Shown here in pieces: positions 52,947 to 60,866 of a stretch of 64,000 nt of DNA. The DNA comes from Actinomyces sp. oral taxon 414 (GTDB lineage: Bacteria > Actinomycetota > Actinomycetes > Actinomycetales > Actinomycetaceae), in NCBI RefSeq assembly GCF_001278845.1, contig NZ_CP012590.1, positions 2,294,001-2,358,000 of the forward strand. The letters run 5' to 3'. Under the pieces are notes generated by a model that saw only the letters and a list, made by a program, of their open reading frames with translations, made no database searches and had not been told where the DNA came from. Position numbers and translations under genes: made by a program. Numbering within the stretch: position 1 is the first letter of the stretch; the number at the start of each line of letters is the position of its first letter.

Positions 52947-53027
52947 CTTCCGCGAACGCGTAGGTTTCTAGTCGAACGCGCAGATGGGAGGTACGCGTTC
53001 GACTAGAAACCTACGCGTTCGCGGAAG
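52947..53027. repeat. Family D hairpin element, copy 2
   Basis: Thirty-six-base arms (52947-52982 and 52992-53027) pair with one mismatch around a nine-base loop. Compared with copy 1, CCA became CTA in the left arm and TGG became TAG in the right arm, so pairing was kept. Confidence 0.85.
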
Positions 53028-53212
53028 GATCGGGGCGTCCCGGCGGGACCCGGGGATGGGCGAGACCCCGGGACCGGGCCGGGCGGCGGGATCCTTCCCG
53101 GACCGGCGCTCCCGCGGGCCCGACGGGCCCGGTGGGGTCGTCGGGGTCGCCGTGGCGGAGCGCCGGCACGGTGAGACGGGTGGGACTCCTGGGACGGTCC
53201 GGGGCGGGAGCT

Positions 53213-53332
53213 TGTCCAAATCTGCCACAAAGGCGCCCCGAGTCGGGATCGGCCGCGAACAGAAGCGCGGAATATCAACGTTTCTCCTCCGGCGTCCCAG
53301 CCCGATCCGGGCCTTTGTGGCAGATTTGGACA
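53213..53332. repeat. Family C inverted-repeat element, copy 3 (120 bp)
   Basis: The same 20-bp terminal repeats lie at 53213-53232 and 53313-53332. The core is inverted relative to copies 1 and 2 (GCGGAATATCAACGTTTCTC), and the conserved GGTGGGACTCCTGGGAC flank is on the left side. Confidence 0.9.
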
Positions 53333-53452
53333 ATCTGCGCCGCCGCGGACCCCGGCAGGGCCCGCTCCCGGGCGGACCGGACGGGACCCGCCCTACCACC
53401 CCTCCAGACGCAGCAGGTCATCGTGGTGGGGCCAGGGCGGGGATTGCGTCCC

Positions 53453-54919
53453 CTACTGCCCCTCCAGGCGCAGCAGGTCCTCCACGCTCTCCGGGCGCAG
53501 GACCCACCCCTGCCTCGCGCCGTCGACCCAGGCCACACCGGGGCGGGGGAAGAGGTTGTAGTTGGACGCCATGCTCCGCCCGTAGGCGCCGGTGGCGGGC
53601 ACGGCCAGCACGTCGCCGACGCAGAGGTCGGCGGGCAGGTCGACGTCGTGCACGACGATGTCCCCGCTCTCGCAGTGCTTGCCCACGACGCGGGCGCGCA
53701 CGAGCCCGACGTCGGCGTCGGGCCTGCGGTTGGCCAGGAGGGCGGTGTAGGCGGCGCCGTAGAGGGCGGGGCGGATGTTGTCGCTCATGCCGCCGTCGAC
53801 GCTGACGTACAGGCGGGCGACGCCCTCGCCCAGCTCCACGGTCTTCAGGCCCGTGACGGTGTAGAGGGTGACCGTCGTCGGGCCGATAATGGCGCGGCCC
53901 GGCTCGATCGACACCCGCGGCGCGTCGTCGCCGAGCTCGGCGCAGGCGAAGCGGACGGTCTGCGCCAGGACCCGGGCGACATCGGCGGCGCTCGGCGCGA
54001 CGGGGTCGGCGCCGGTGTAGGCGATGCCGTAGCCGCCGCCCAGGTCGATCTCGGGGCACAGGCGCCCGGTGGCGGCCGCGACCTCGTGGCGCAGGCGCAT
54101 GACGACGCCGGCGGCCTCGCGGAAGCCGGCGAGGTCGAGGATCTGGGAGCCGATGTGGGAGTGCAGGCCGCGCAGCGTCAGCTCGGGGGCGGCCTCGACG
54201 GCCAGGCAGGCCTCGTAGGCGGCGCCGGTGGCCACCGAGATGCCGAACTTCTGGTCCTCGTGGCCGGTGGAGATGTGCTCGTGCCCGCCGGCGTGGACGC
54301 CGGTGGTCAGGCGCAGCATGACCGAGCCGCACTCCTCGGGCCCGTAGACGCCGACCTCGCGCAGGTCGCGGACGACGTCGGCGGCCAGGGCGATCTCCTC
54401 GACGGAGTCCAGGACGAGGTGGCCGAGCCTGTGGTGCAGGGCGACGGCGATCTCCGCGCGCGTCTTGCCGTTGCCGTGCAGGCCCAGGCGGGCGGTCCGG
54501 GCGGGCGACCTCCCGCCGTCGGCGTCCCCGAGGGCGGCCAGCGCGACGGCGAGCTCGCCCCGGCTGGCGCTGTCGATGCCCATGCCCTGCTCCAGAACAG
54601 TGCGGGCGACGCGCGTGGTGAGGAAGGCCTTGCCGGCGTAGAAGGCCTCACCGCCGTTCATCCCGTAGTCGGGACTGAACTCCTCGGCCATGGCGGCCGT
54701 CCAAGCGGCGGCGCGCCCGCGCAGGTCGGCCTCGTCCAGGACGAAGACGGGCGTGGGCGCCTGGGAGAGGATCTCGATGAGGGTCCGGCCGCCGATGCTC
54801 AGGGCGCCGTTGACGCCGCGGCGGGCGGTGAAGGGCCACAGGTCGGGGCGCTCCTCCGGCTCGGGCGCCACCAGATCGCCCAGCGGCGCCTCCCCCGCGG
54901 GCACGTTCGCAGCGGTCAT
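53453..54919 (-). CDS. lysA: Diaminopimelate decarboxylase
   Basis: A 488-residue PLP enzyme of the alanine-racemase-fold group. The PLP lysine is in AFYAGKAFL near residue 97, HSHIGSQILD contacts the cofactor, DLGGGYGIAY and EPGRAIIGP follow in order, and the C-terminal CESGDI supplies the active-site Cys of the partner subunit. It makes lysine from meso-diaminopimelate. It lies downstream of argS as in other actinobacteria, but hom does not follow; about 15 kb of accessory genes intervene. Confidence 0.96.
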   Translation of the reverse strand: MTAANVPAGEAPLGDLVAPEPEERPDLWPFTARRGVNGALSIGGRTLIEILSQAPTPVFVLDEADLRGRAAAWTAAMAEEFSPDYGMNGGEAFYAGKAFLTTRVARTVLEQGMGIDSASRGELAVALAALGDADGGRSPARTARLGLHGNGKTRAEIAVALHHRLGHLVLDSVEEIALAADVVRDLREVGVYGPEECGSVMLRLTTGVHAGGHEHISTGHEDQKFGISVATGAAYEACLAVEAAPELTLRGLHSHIGSQILDLAGFREAAGVVMRLRHEVAAATGRLCPEIDLGGGYGIAYTGADPVAPSAADVARVLAQTVRFACAELGDDAPRVSIEPGRAIIGPTTVTLYTVTGLKTVELGEGVARLYVSVDGGMSDNIRPALYGAAYTALLANRRPDADVGLVRARVVGKHCESGDIVVHDVDLPADLCVGDVLAVPATGAYGRSMASNYNLFPRPGVAWVDGARQGWVLRPESVEDLLRLEGQ

Positions 54920-55068
54920 GGTCTTCCTCCAGATTCAGGTGCGGGTGGGTGGTGATTCGGGATACGGGTAGGTCGGGCGTGGGTGCGGGTGAGTCGGATG
55001 GTGGGCAGTGGGTGCGGGTGGGTCGGACGGGCGGTGGGGGTAGACGGGCGGTGCTCGGACCGGGCCCG

Positions 55069-55155
55069 CCCGCCCCGCCCGCGGGGGCGGGGCCGGGAGT
55101 AGTAATAGTCGCACTCCGAAGAGTCGCCGCCCGCCCCGCCCGCGGGGGCGGGGCG
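55069..55155. repeat. Duplicated GC hairpin downstream of argS
   Basis: Two nearly identical hairpins built on GCCCCGCCCGCGGGGGCGGG lie at about 55069-55093 and 55132-55155. The second begins 11 bases after the argS stop and probably acts as its terminator. A G-rich GGGTGCGGGT tandem stretch (54930-55050) follows before lysA. Confidence 0.6.
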
Positions 55156-55165
55156 GAGCGCTCCT

Positions 55166-56854
55166 CTACATGCGCTCCGGGGCGCTGACGCCCAGCAGGT
55201 CCAGGCCGTTGGCGATGACCCGGCTGACGGCGTCGTTGAGCCACAGCCGGGCCACGTGCCCGGCGGTGACGGGGTCGTCGCCGCGCGGGGTCACGCGGGT
55301 GAGCCCATACCAGGTGTGGTAGGCCGCCGCGAGCCGCTCGAGGTAGCGGGCCACCCGGTGCTGCTCGCGCAGGGCCGCGGCCCGGGCGACGACCGCCGGG
55401 AACTGGGCCAGGACGCCCAGCAGGGCGGCGTCGGCCGGGTCGTCCAGGGCGGCGGGGTCGAAGGCCGTCCCGCCGTCGCGCACCACCCCGTGCTCGGCGG
55501 CATTGCGGGCCACGCTGCGGGTGCGGGCGTGGGCGTACTGGACGTAGTAGACCGGGTTGTCGTTCGAGGCGGAGGACAGCAGGTCCAGGTCGATGTCGAT
55601 CATGGAGTCCATGGAGGAGCGGGCCAGGGCGTAGCGGGCCGCGTCCACGCCGACGGCCCCCACCAGGTCCTCCAGGGTGACGATGGTGCCGGCGCGCTTG
55701 GACATGCGCACCGGGGCGCCGTCGCGCACGAGGTTAACGAGCTGGCCGATGAGGATCTGCATATTGACGCCCGGGGTGTCCCCGAAGGCCGCGCACATGG
55801 CCATCATGCGGCCGATGTAGCCGTGGTGGTCGGCACCCAGCAGGTAGACGGCGCAGTCGGCGCCGCGCTCGCGCTTGTCCAGGTAGTAGGCCAGGTCGGC
55901 GGCGAAGTAGGCGGCCTCGCCGTCGGACTTGATCAGGACCCGGTCCTTGTCGTCGCCGAAGTCGGTGGTGCGCAGCCAGGTGGCGCCGTCGCGCTCGAAG
56001 ATGACGCCGCGCCCGCGCAGGCGGTCGATGGCGCGCTCGACGGCGCCGGAGGCGTGCAGGGAGTCCTCGTGGAAGAAGACGTCGAAGTCGGCGCGGAAGT
56101 CGTGCAGCTCGGCCTTGACGGCGGCGAACATGAGGTCGACGCCGCGGGCCCGGAAGACCTCGGCGGCCTCGGCGTCGGGCAGGGTCGCCGGGTCGGGGCG
56201 GCCGGCGGCGGCCTCGCCCGCGACGACCTGCTGGGCGATCTCGCCGATGTAGGCCCCGCCGTAGCCGTCGGCGGGGGTGTCCTCGCCGCGGGCGGAGGCC
56301 AGCAGGGAGCGGGCGAAGCGGTCGATCTGGGTGCCGTGGTCGTTGAAGTAGTACTCGCGGGTGACGGCGGCGCCGCAGGCGGACAGGATGCGGGCCAGGG
56401 AGTCGCCGACGGCGGCCCAGCGGGCCCCGCCCAGGTGCACCGGCCCGGTGGGGTTGGCCGAGACGTACTCGAGGTTGATGCGCCGGCCGGCCAGGGTCTC
56501 GTTGCGCCCGTAGGCCTCCCCGGCCTCGACGATGGTGCGGGCGAGCCCGCCGGCGCTGGCGGCGTCGAGGCGGATGTTGAGGAAGCCGGGGCCGGCAACC
56601 TCGGCGGAGGCGACGCCGTCGAGCGCCTCGAGGCGGGAGGCGAGGAGCTCGGCGAGGTCGCGTGGCCCGGTGCCGGCCCTCTTGGCCAGCTGCATGGCGA
56701 CGTTGGTCGACCAGTCGCCGTGCTCGCGGTTGCGGGGGCGCTCGACGCGCGGGACCGGGATCTGCTCGACGGGGAGGTCGAGGGCGCCGTCGCCGGCGGC
56801 GGCGAGCAGGATGGCATGGATCGCGTTCGCGAGCTCTTCGGGAGTCACGGGCAC
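55166..56854 (-). CDS. argS: Arginyl-tRNA synthetase
   Basis: A 562-residue class I synthetase. It has the N-terminal additional domain of about 80 residues, the HIGH-type motif VHLGGARWA near residue 140, the KMSKS-type RMSKRAGT near residue 384 and the C-terminal anticodon-binding helices. It charges tRNA-Arg in the cytoplasm. A tRNA-Arg gene lies 3 kb away but is not linked to it. It heads the conserved argS-lysA order. Confidence 0.97.
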   Translation of the reverse strand: MPVTPEELANAIHAILLAAAGDGALDLPVEQIPVPRVERPRNREHGDWSTNVAMQLAKRAGTGPRDLAELLASRLEALDGVASAEVAGPGFLNIRLDAASAGGLARTIVEAGEAYGRNETLAGRRINLEYVSANPTGPVHLGGARWAAVGDSLARILSACGAAVTREYYFNDHGTQIDRFARSLLASARGEDTPADGYGGAYIGEIAQQVVAGEAAAGRPDPATLPDAEAAEVFRARGVDLMFAAVKAELHDFRADFDVFFHEDSLHASGAVERAIDRLRGRGVIFERDGATWLRTTDFGDDKDRVLIKSDGEAAYFAADLAYYLDKRERGADCAVYLLGADHHGYIGRMMAMCAAFGDTPGVNMQILIGQLVNLVRDGAPVRMSKRAGTIVTLEDLVGAVGVDAARYALARSSMDSMIDIDLDLLSSASNDNPVYYVQYAHARTRSVARNAAEHGVVRDGGTAFDPAALDDPADAALLGVLAQFPAVVARAAALREQHRVARYLERLAAAYHTWYGLTRVTPRGDDPVTAGHVARLWLNDAVSRVIANGLDLLGVSAPERM

Positions 56855-57075
56855 AGGGTAGCGGAGCGGCCCGGTGATCCTTCGCAGACGACGGCGGCCG
56901 GTCGGCGCGAGCCGGTCACGGGTCGGTCACGGGCCGGAGGGAGGACGGGTCGGCGGGCCGGAGCCGGCGCGCGGGCGGGAGGGCCAGGGCCGGCGTGCAG
57001 GCGCGGACGCGGACGCGAGCGCTGGCACACGGACGGCAATGGCGAGAAGACCGAGGGGCTCCGCCGCGCTACTAT

Positions 57076-57091
57076 TTTCGGTAATCCGAAA
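57076..57091. promoter_or_regulatory. Possible metal-regulator operator before the Nramp gene
   Basis: TTTCGG and CCGAAA form an inverted repeat with a TAAT spacer in an AT-rich patch 45 bases before the start codon. A MntR/DtxR-type site is plausible for a manganese transporter, but I cannot match a known consensus. Confidence 0.4.
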
Positions 57092-57136
57092 TCTCGCGGC
57101 CGGCTCCCGCCCCCGCGCGCCCCGACGAGGCCCACC

Positions 57137-58603
57137 ATGCTCGACCACTCCCCCGCCCCCTCCAGCGTCTCCCCCCGCCCCGCCCCGGCGCCCGAGGCGG
57201 ACGTGTCCGACGCCGTCGCGCGCATAGCACGGGCCCATGCGCCCGCGGTGCGCCCCGCTCCCCCGCGCCACCGCCTCCTCGCCCTGCTCGGCCCGGCCTT
57301 CGTCGCCGCCGTCGCCTACGTCGACCCGGGCAATGTTGCGGCCAACATCACAGCCGGGGCCCGCTACGGCTACTCGCTCGTGTGGGTCCTCGTCCTGGCC
57401 AACACCATGGCCGTCCTCATCCAGTACCAGAGCGCCAAGCTCGGCATTGTCACGGGGCGCTCGCTGCCCGAGGTGCTCGGCGGCCGTCTCGGGCGCCGCT
57501 CGCGCCTGGCCTTCTGGGCCCAGGCCGAGCTCGTGGCCGCGGCCACCGACCTGGCCGAGGTGATCGGCGGCGCCATCGCCCTCCACCTGCTGTTCGGGCT
57601 GCCGCTGCTGACCGGCGGCTGCCTGATCGGGGCCGTGTCCATGCTGCTCCTGGCCCTCCAGGAGAGGCGCAGCCAGCGCACCTTCGAGGGCGTCGTCGTC
57701 GGTCTGCTCGTCGTGGTGACGATCGGCTTCGTGGGTGGGCTCGTCGTCGCCCCGCCCGACTGGTCGGCGACGGCCGCGGGCCTCATCCCCCGCCTGCGGG
57801 ACTCGGGCGGCCTGCTCGTGGCCGCCTCGATGCTCGGCGCGACCGTCATGCCCCACGCCATCTACCTGCACTCCTCGCTGGTGCGCGACCACCACGACGA
57901 GGTCGGCGAGGGGCACGCCTCGCGCACGGCCGACGACGGCCCCGGCGACTCGACGGTTCCGGCCGGACCGGCGGTTCCGGTGCGCCCGGACGGAATAACC
58001 GGCCCGGCGGTTCCGGCCGGCCCGCGGGCCGGGGACGGTCGGGCCCGCACCGCCCGCCTCATCCGCGCCACGAGGGTCGACGTCGTGTGGGCGCTGGCCG
58101 TGGCCGGCGCCGTCAATATCGCCCTGCTCCTGCTCGCCGCCTCGGCGCTGTCCGGCGCGGAGGGGACGGACACGATCGAGGGGGCGCACGCCGCCATCAC
58201 GGCGTCGCTGGGGCCCGCCGTCGGCGTCATCTTCGCCGTCGGGCTGCTCGCCTCCGGACTGGCCTCGACGTCGGTGGGCGCCTACGCGGGCTCCGAGATC
58301 ATGGCCGGGCTGCTGCACGTGCGGGTGCCGCTGCTGCTGCGCCGGGCGGTCACGCTCGTACCGGCGCTGGTCATCATCGGGGTCGGCGCGGAGCCGACGT
58401 GGGCGCTGGTGCTGAGCCAGGTGGTGCTGTCCTTCGGGATCCCGCTGGCGATCGTGCCCCTCATGCGGGCGACCGGCTCGGAGGCGCTCATGGGGCGGTG
58501 GCGCGACGGCGCCCCGCTGCGCTGGACGGCGCGGGCGTCGGCGGCGCTCATCATCGCCCTCAATGTAGCGCTGGTGTGGCTGACGCTCACCGGCCGCGCC
58601 TGA
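57137..58603 (+). CDS. mntH: Nramp-family divalent metal transporter
   Basis: A 488-residue transporter with about 11 hydrophobic segments. The metal-binding motifs are present: YVDPGNVAANITAGARYGYS in TM1 and MPHAIYLHSSLV in TM6. It should import Mn(II) or Fe(II) by proton symport. A hydrophilic N terminus of about 48 residues and a Pro/Gly/Asp-rich insertion near residues 260-305 (GDSTVPAGPAVPVRPDGITG) are unusual for the family. The ATG at 57137 is chosen because the longer ORF reads antisense through argS. Confidence 0.93.
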   Translation: MLDHSPAPSSVSPRPAPAPEADVSDAVARIARAHAPAVRPAPPRHRLLALLGPAFVAAVAYVDPGNVAANITAGARYGYSLVWVLVLANTMAVLIQYQSAKLGIVTGRSLPEVLGGRLGRRSRLAFWAQAELVAAATDLAEVIGGAIALHLLFGLPLLTGGCLIGAVSMLLLALQERRSQRTFEGVVVGLLVVVTIGFVGGLVVAPPDWSATAAGLIPRLRDSGGLLVAASMLGATVMPHAIYLHSSLVRDHHDEVGEGHASRTADDGPGDSTVPAGPAVPVRPDGITGPAVPAGPRAGDGRARTARLIRATRVDVVWALAVAGAVNIALLLLAASALSGAEGTDTIEGAHAAITASLGPAVGVIFAVGLLASGLASTSVGAYAGSEIMAGLLHVRVPLLLRRAVTLVPALVIIGVGAEPTWALVLSQVVLSFGIPLAIVPLMRATGSEALMGRWRDGAPLRWTARASAALIIALNVALVWLTLTGRA

Positions 58604-58690
58604 GGGCGGCGCCCGCATCCCCGCGGATCTTCCCGAATCCTCAAGATGGGAGTGGCCGCACCGACTATCGCTGGATCCCGCGCCATCTGA

Positions 58691-58706
58691 TCGAACATGT
58701 GTTCCA
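58691..58706. promoter_or_regulatory. LexA/SOS-box-like palindrome
   Basis: TCGAACATGTGTTCCA contains GAAC-N4-GTTC, the core of the actinobacterial SOS box. The eight fixed bases could occur by chance in a 64-kb window, and no DNA-repair gene follows directly. Confidence 0.3.
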
Positions 58707-58909
58707 CCGTGCGCCGACAGCCGAGTCGCTCGAACCCTCATGCGCCACTCATCCCCGGCCGCCACAGACCACCCCTCGTCATCGGCCCTGACCCTCAACC
58801 CGCTGCGAGCACGTCCTACCCCGGGCAGCCCATCAGCCAGCACCCCTCGCCACGCCGAGCAATGAAACCAGCAACATCGCAACGCCCCCATGAGTGACGC
58901 AAATCACCA

Positions 58910-58939
58910 TTGTCCGTGGCGAACGCGGTTGTCTACCCT
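58910..58939 (+). promoter_or_regulatory. Promoter of the NYN-domain gene
   Basis: TTGTCC (58910-58915) and TACCCT (58934-58939) have an 18-base spacer. It implies a leader of about 55 bases that contains the stem-loop at 58952. Confidence 0.45.
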
Positions 58940-58951
58940 GGACCCATAACT

Positions 58952-58978
58952 CCCCGCCGTCCTTCGGGACTGGCGGGG
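58952..58978 (+). promoter_or_regulatory. UUCG-capped stem-loop in the leader of the NYN gene
   Basis: CCCCGCCGTCC (58952-58962), the loop TTCG and GGACTGGCGGGG (58967-58978) form an 11-bp stem with one bulged T and a canonical C(UUCG)G tetraloop. CTAAACTTTTC follows. It could attenuate transcription or be cut by the encoded nuclease (speculative). Confidence 0.5.
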
Positions 58979-59002
58979 TCTAAACTTTTCTGGGAGGTTT
59001 CC

Positions 59003-59644
59003 GTGACCCTGACGATGGCCGTCGTCGTCGACTACCAGAACGTCCACCTCACAGGAGCGTCCCTGTTCCTCCCCGGGCGCCCACCCGAGGAAGGCCTCAT
59101 CGACCCGTTCCGCTTCGCCTGCCAGCTTGCACAGGCGCGTGACGCCAAGATCGCTGACGAACGGTACAAGGCTACTGTCAAGCGTGTCGAGGTCTTCCGC
59201 GGTCTGCCTATTCCCGAAGACGATCCCGACGCCAACCGACGCAACCAAGCGCAGAAGGCCGAGTGGGAGCGCGGGCACCACGGAGTGGTCAGGGTGACTC
59301 TACGGCCACTGAAGTACGCCTGGGACTACTTTGACGGTCGCAAGGTGCCGGTGCGAGCCTCTCGCAGGGAGAAGGGCATTGACGTCCTATGCGCCCTCGC
59401 TCTGGTCGACCTGGCCCGCTCGGGCCGCTACGACGTCGTCGTCCTCGCTTCTCGGGACACCGATCTCGCTCCCGCCCTCGACAACGCCGCCCGTACCACC
59501 GGAGCGAAGATCGAGGCCGTCAAGTGGTTCGACCCGGCCGATCGACGGACACGCGGTAACATCAGCACCCGGGCCAGGATTTGGACCACCTCGATGACCA
59601 GGGATCACTTCACTGCCAGCCTCGACCCTCGCACCTACCCCTGA
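59003..59644 (+). CDS. NYN-domain (PIN-like) protein
   Basis: A 213-residue protein of the NYN family. Acidic residues expected in the active site are D in VVVDYQNVHL, D in KGIDVLCALALVDL and the pair in LASRDTDLAPAL. NYN proteins are usually single-strand RNases. The GTG at 59003 has GGGAGG five bases before; the ATG at 59015 is a close alternative. It stands alone before tRNA-Arg. The NYN family is sometimes linked to tRNA processing and to defence; the context does not decide. Confidence 0.8.
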   Translation: MTLTMAVVVDYQNVHLTGASLFLPGRPPEEGLIDPFRFACQLAQARDAKIADERYKATVKRVEVFRGLPIPEDDPDANRRNQAQKAEWERGHHGVVRVTLRPLKYAWDYFDGRKVPVRASRREKGIDVLCALALVDLARSGRYDVVVLASRDTDLAPALDNAARTTGAKIEAVKWFDPADRRTRGNISTRARIWTTSMTRDHFTASLDPRTYP

Positions 59645-59830
59645 CCCAGGCGTACCCAGCCGCGCAGTTCGACGACGCCGTGTGGATCGCCACCACATGA
59701 AGGACTGACCATTCGGCGCGGCTCGACGCCGAGCGCACCGCCTCGGACGCGGGGTGACGGAGGAGACAGCGGCCGGGACCGCGGCTCGGTTTCGGTCTGC
59801 GGGTCCCGCACTGGTAGAGTCCGGTCGTGG

Positions 59831-59906
59831 GCCCCGGTAGCTCAGTGGATAGAGCGTCTGCCTCCGGAGCAGAAGGCCGCAGGTTCGAATCCTGTCCGGG
59901 GCACCA
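59831..59906 (+). tRNA. tRNA-Arg (anticodon CCG)
   Basis: Acceptor stem GCCCCGG (59831-59837) pairs with CCGGGGC (59896-59902), and the 3' CCA is encoded (59904-59906). The anticodon stem TCTGC/GCAGA encloses CTCCGGA, giving anticodon CCG (59864-59866), which reads CGG. The D-arm has GCTCAGTGGATAGAGC and the T-loop has GGTTCGAATCC. Confidence 0.97.
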
Positions 59907-59908
59907 CG

Positions 59909-59957
59909 GGCGAGGGCCCGCCGCCGCAACGGGAAGTCGCGGCGGCGGGCCCTCGCC
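59909..59957 (+). terminator. Hairpin terminator after tRNA-Arg
   Basis: A perfect 19-bp stem (59909-59927 with 59939-59957; arm begins GGCGAGGGCCCGCC) has an 11-base loop and starts two bases after the CCA end. No U tract follows. Confidence 0.7.
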
Positions 59958-60018
59958 GCGCCCGGCGGCGCGCCCGTCACCCACGTTCGCCCCCAGCAAC
60001 GAGTGGGGCGAACGTGGT

Positions 60019-60354
60019 TCAGGCGGTGGCGAGGTATGCCTCGACGGCGTCGCGGATGACGGCGCTGGCGGTGGTGCCGTGCTTCTCGACGTAGGCGTCA
60101 AGGGCCGCGTCGGTGTGCTCGGGCAGGCGGACCTGGCGGCGCGGGGAGCGTCCGCGGCCCGTGGCGCGGGACTGTCCGAGGCCCGGGCGGCCGCGGAGGA
60201 CGGCGTCGAGCTCGGTGTCGCTGACGCGTGAGCCGTCGCGGCGGGTTCCGCGCCCGATGGTGGGGACGCGGCCGGCGGTAACGTCCTCGTCGAGCTGGTT
60301 GTAGTAGGCCTGCTCGGCCTCTGTGAGGGGCGTGTGCGCGGGATCCTCGGTCAT
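60019..60354 (-). CDS. Ribbon-helix-helix antitoxin
   Basis: A 111-residue protein. The N-terminal part is acidic (LTEAEQAYYNQLDEDVTAGR) and the C-terminal part RRQVRLPEHTDAALDAYVEKHGTTASAVIRDAVEAYLA is a ribbon-helix-helix domain. It lies 18 bases after a small toxin-type gene that is frameshifted. It probably binds the dyad at 60650-60662 to control the locus. Confidence 0.65.
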   Translation of the reverse strand: MTEDPAHTPLTEAEQAYYNQLDEDVTAGRVPTIGRGTRRDGSRVSDTELDAVLRGRPGLGQSRATGRGRSPRRQVRLPEHTDAALDAYVEKHGTTASAVIRDAVEAYLATA

Positions 60355-60372
60355 GATGGCTGTTCCTGGTGG

Positions 60373-60643
60373 TCAGTGGTCGGTGCGCGGGATGAGGTGG
60401 CGGTAGAGATCGGTGACCTCCATGGCGCGGAAGACGGTGCGGCGGCCATGTCCGTTGACGGCGACGCCGACCTCGAGGTGGCGCAGTGCCTGCGGGTGGG
60501 GCAGGCCGACGAACATGAACGACTGCTCGCCTGTACGGCGGGGCTGGAGGATCTCGTAGTCGACGTGGTGCATGACGGCGTACTCCGCGTCGGGACGAGG
60601 GGACTCCGTGCTTGTCCGCGGAGTCGGCGAACTCGAACCTCAC
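60373..60643 (-). pseudogene. Small toxin-type gene with one-base frameshift
   Basis: The GTG at 60643 opens MRFEFADSADKHGV. The frame then breaks at a run of four C on the minus strand (bases 60602-60599). One base fewer restores PRPDAEYAVMHHVDYEILQP and so on to VFRAMEVTDLYRHLIPRTDH at 60373, giving an 89-residue protein. The restored protein resembles, by eye, a toxin type often found before CopG-like antitoxins (KHG, AEYAV, VFRAMEV, YRHLIP). It may be inactivated, or the extra base may be a sequencing error. Confidence 0.6.
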
Positions 60644-60649
60644 AGCATT

Positions 60650-60662
60650 ATGGTAATACCAT
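60650..60662. promoter_or_regulatory. Operator dyad of the toxin-antitoxin locus
   Basis: ATGGTA-A-TACCAT is a perfect 13-base dyad six bases upstream of the toxin GTG, over the likely -10 of that leaderless gene, and 24 bases before the divergent small ORF. It suits a ribbon-helix-helix repressor. Confidence 0.55.
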
Positions 60663-60686
60663 TTGGGGGCGTATTCTTCATCTGGA

Positions 60687-60866
60687 GTGAGAAGAAACAC
60701 GACCGACACCACCACTGGGCTCACCGAGGCCACCACCGACGACGAAATCGACGAACTCGCCGTCGCGGGCGCCTTGCGCCCGGTCGGGCAGCCCGCAGGC
60801 GGTGGCGACCTCGCCGATGAGTGGGCCCTACGCGCCGCCCTCGAGCACTACCCCGCCACCGTCTGA
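60687..60866 (+). CDS. Possible small protein divergent from the toxin locus
   Basis: A 59-residue ORF (RRNTTDTTTGLTEATTDDEI then LADEWALRAALEHYPATV), starting at GTG, nine bases after TATTCT, which would make it leaderless. It has an acidic stretch and a helical end but no family I know. Its upstream dyad is shared with the toxin gene, which is the main reason to keep it. Confidence 0.35.
   Translation: MRRNTTDTTTGLTEATTDDEIDELAVAGALRPVGQPAGGGDLADEWALRAALEHYPATV

Larger units (their letters stand above)
52491..53452. other. Gene-free stretch with an AT-rich patch and repeat families D and C
   Basis: About 960 bases between the secreted-protein gene and lysA. Bases 52655-52860 are notably AT-rich for this genome (ATACTTTGATAAATATCACA and similar) but carry no gene. 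Family D copy 2 (52947-53027) and family C copy 3 (53213-53332) fill the rest. Confidence 0.65.
58604..59002. other. Upstream region of the NYN gene
   Basis: About 400 bases with no supported gene. They hold a LexA-like site (58691-58706), the NYN-gene promoter (58910-58939) and a UUCG-capped stem-loop (58952-58978). Confidence 0.5.

Noticed and set aside
58697..58897. 66-residue ORF after the LexA-like site
   Set aside because: Pro/Ser/Arg-rich without conserved pattern or ribosome-binding site; not convincing as a SOS gene.
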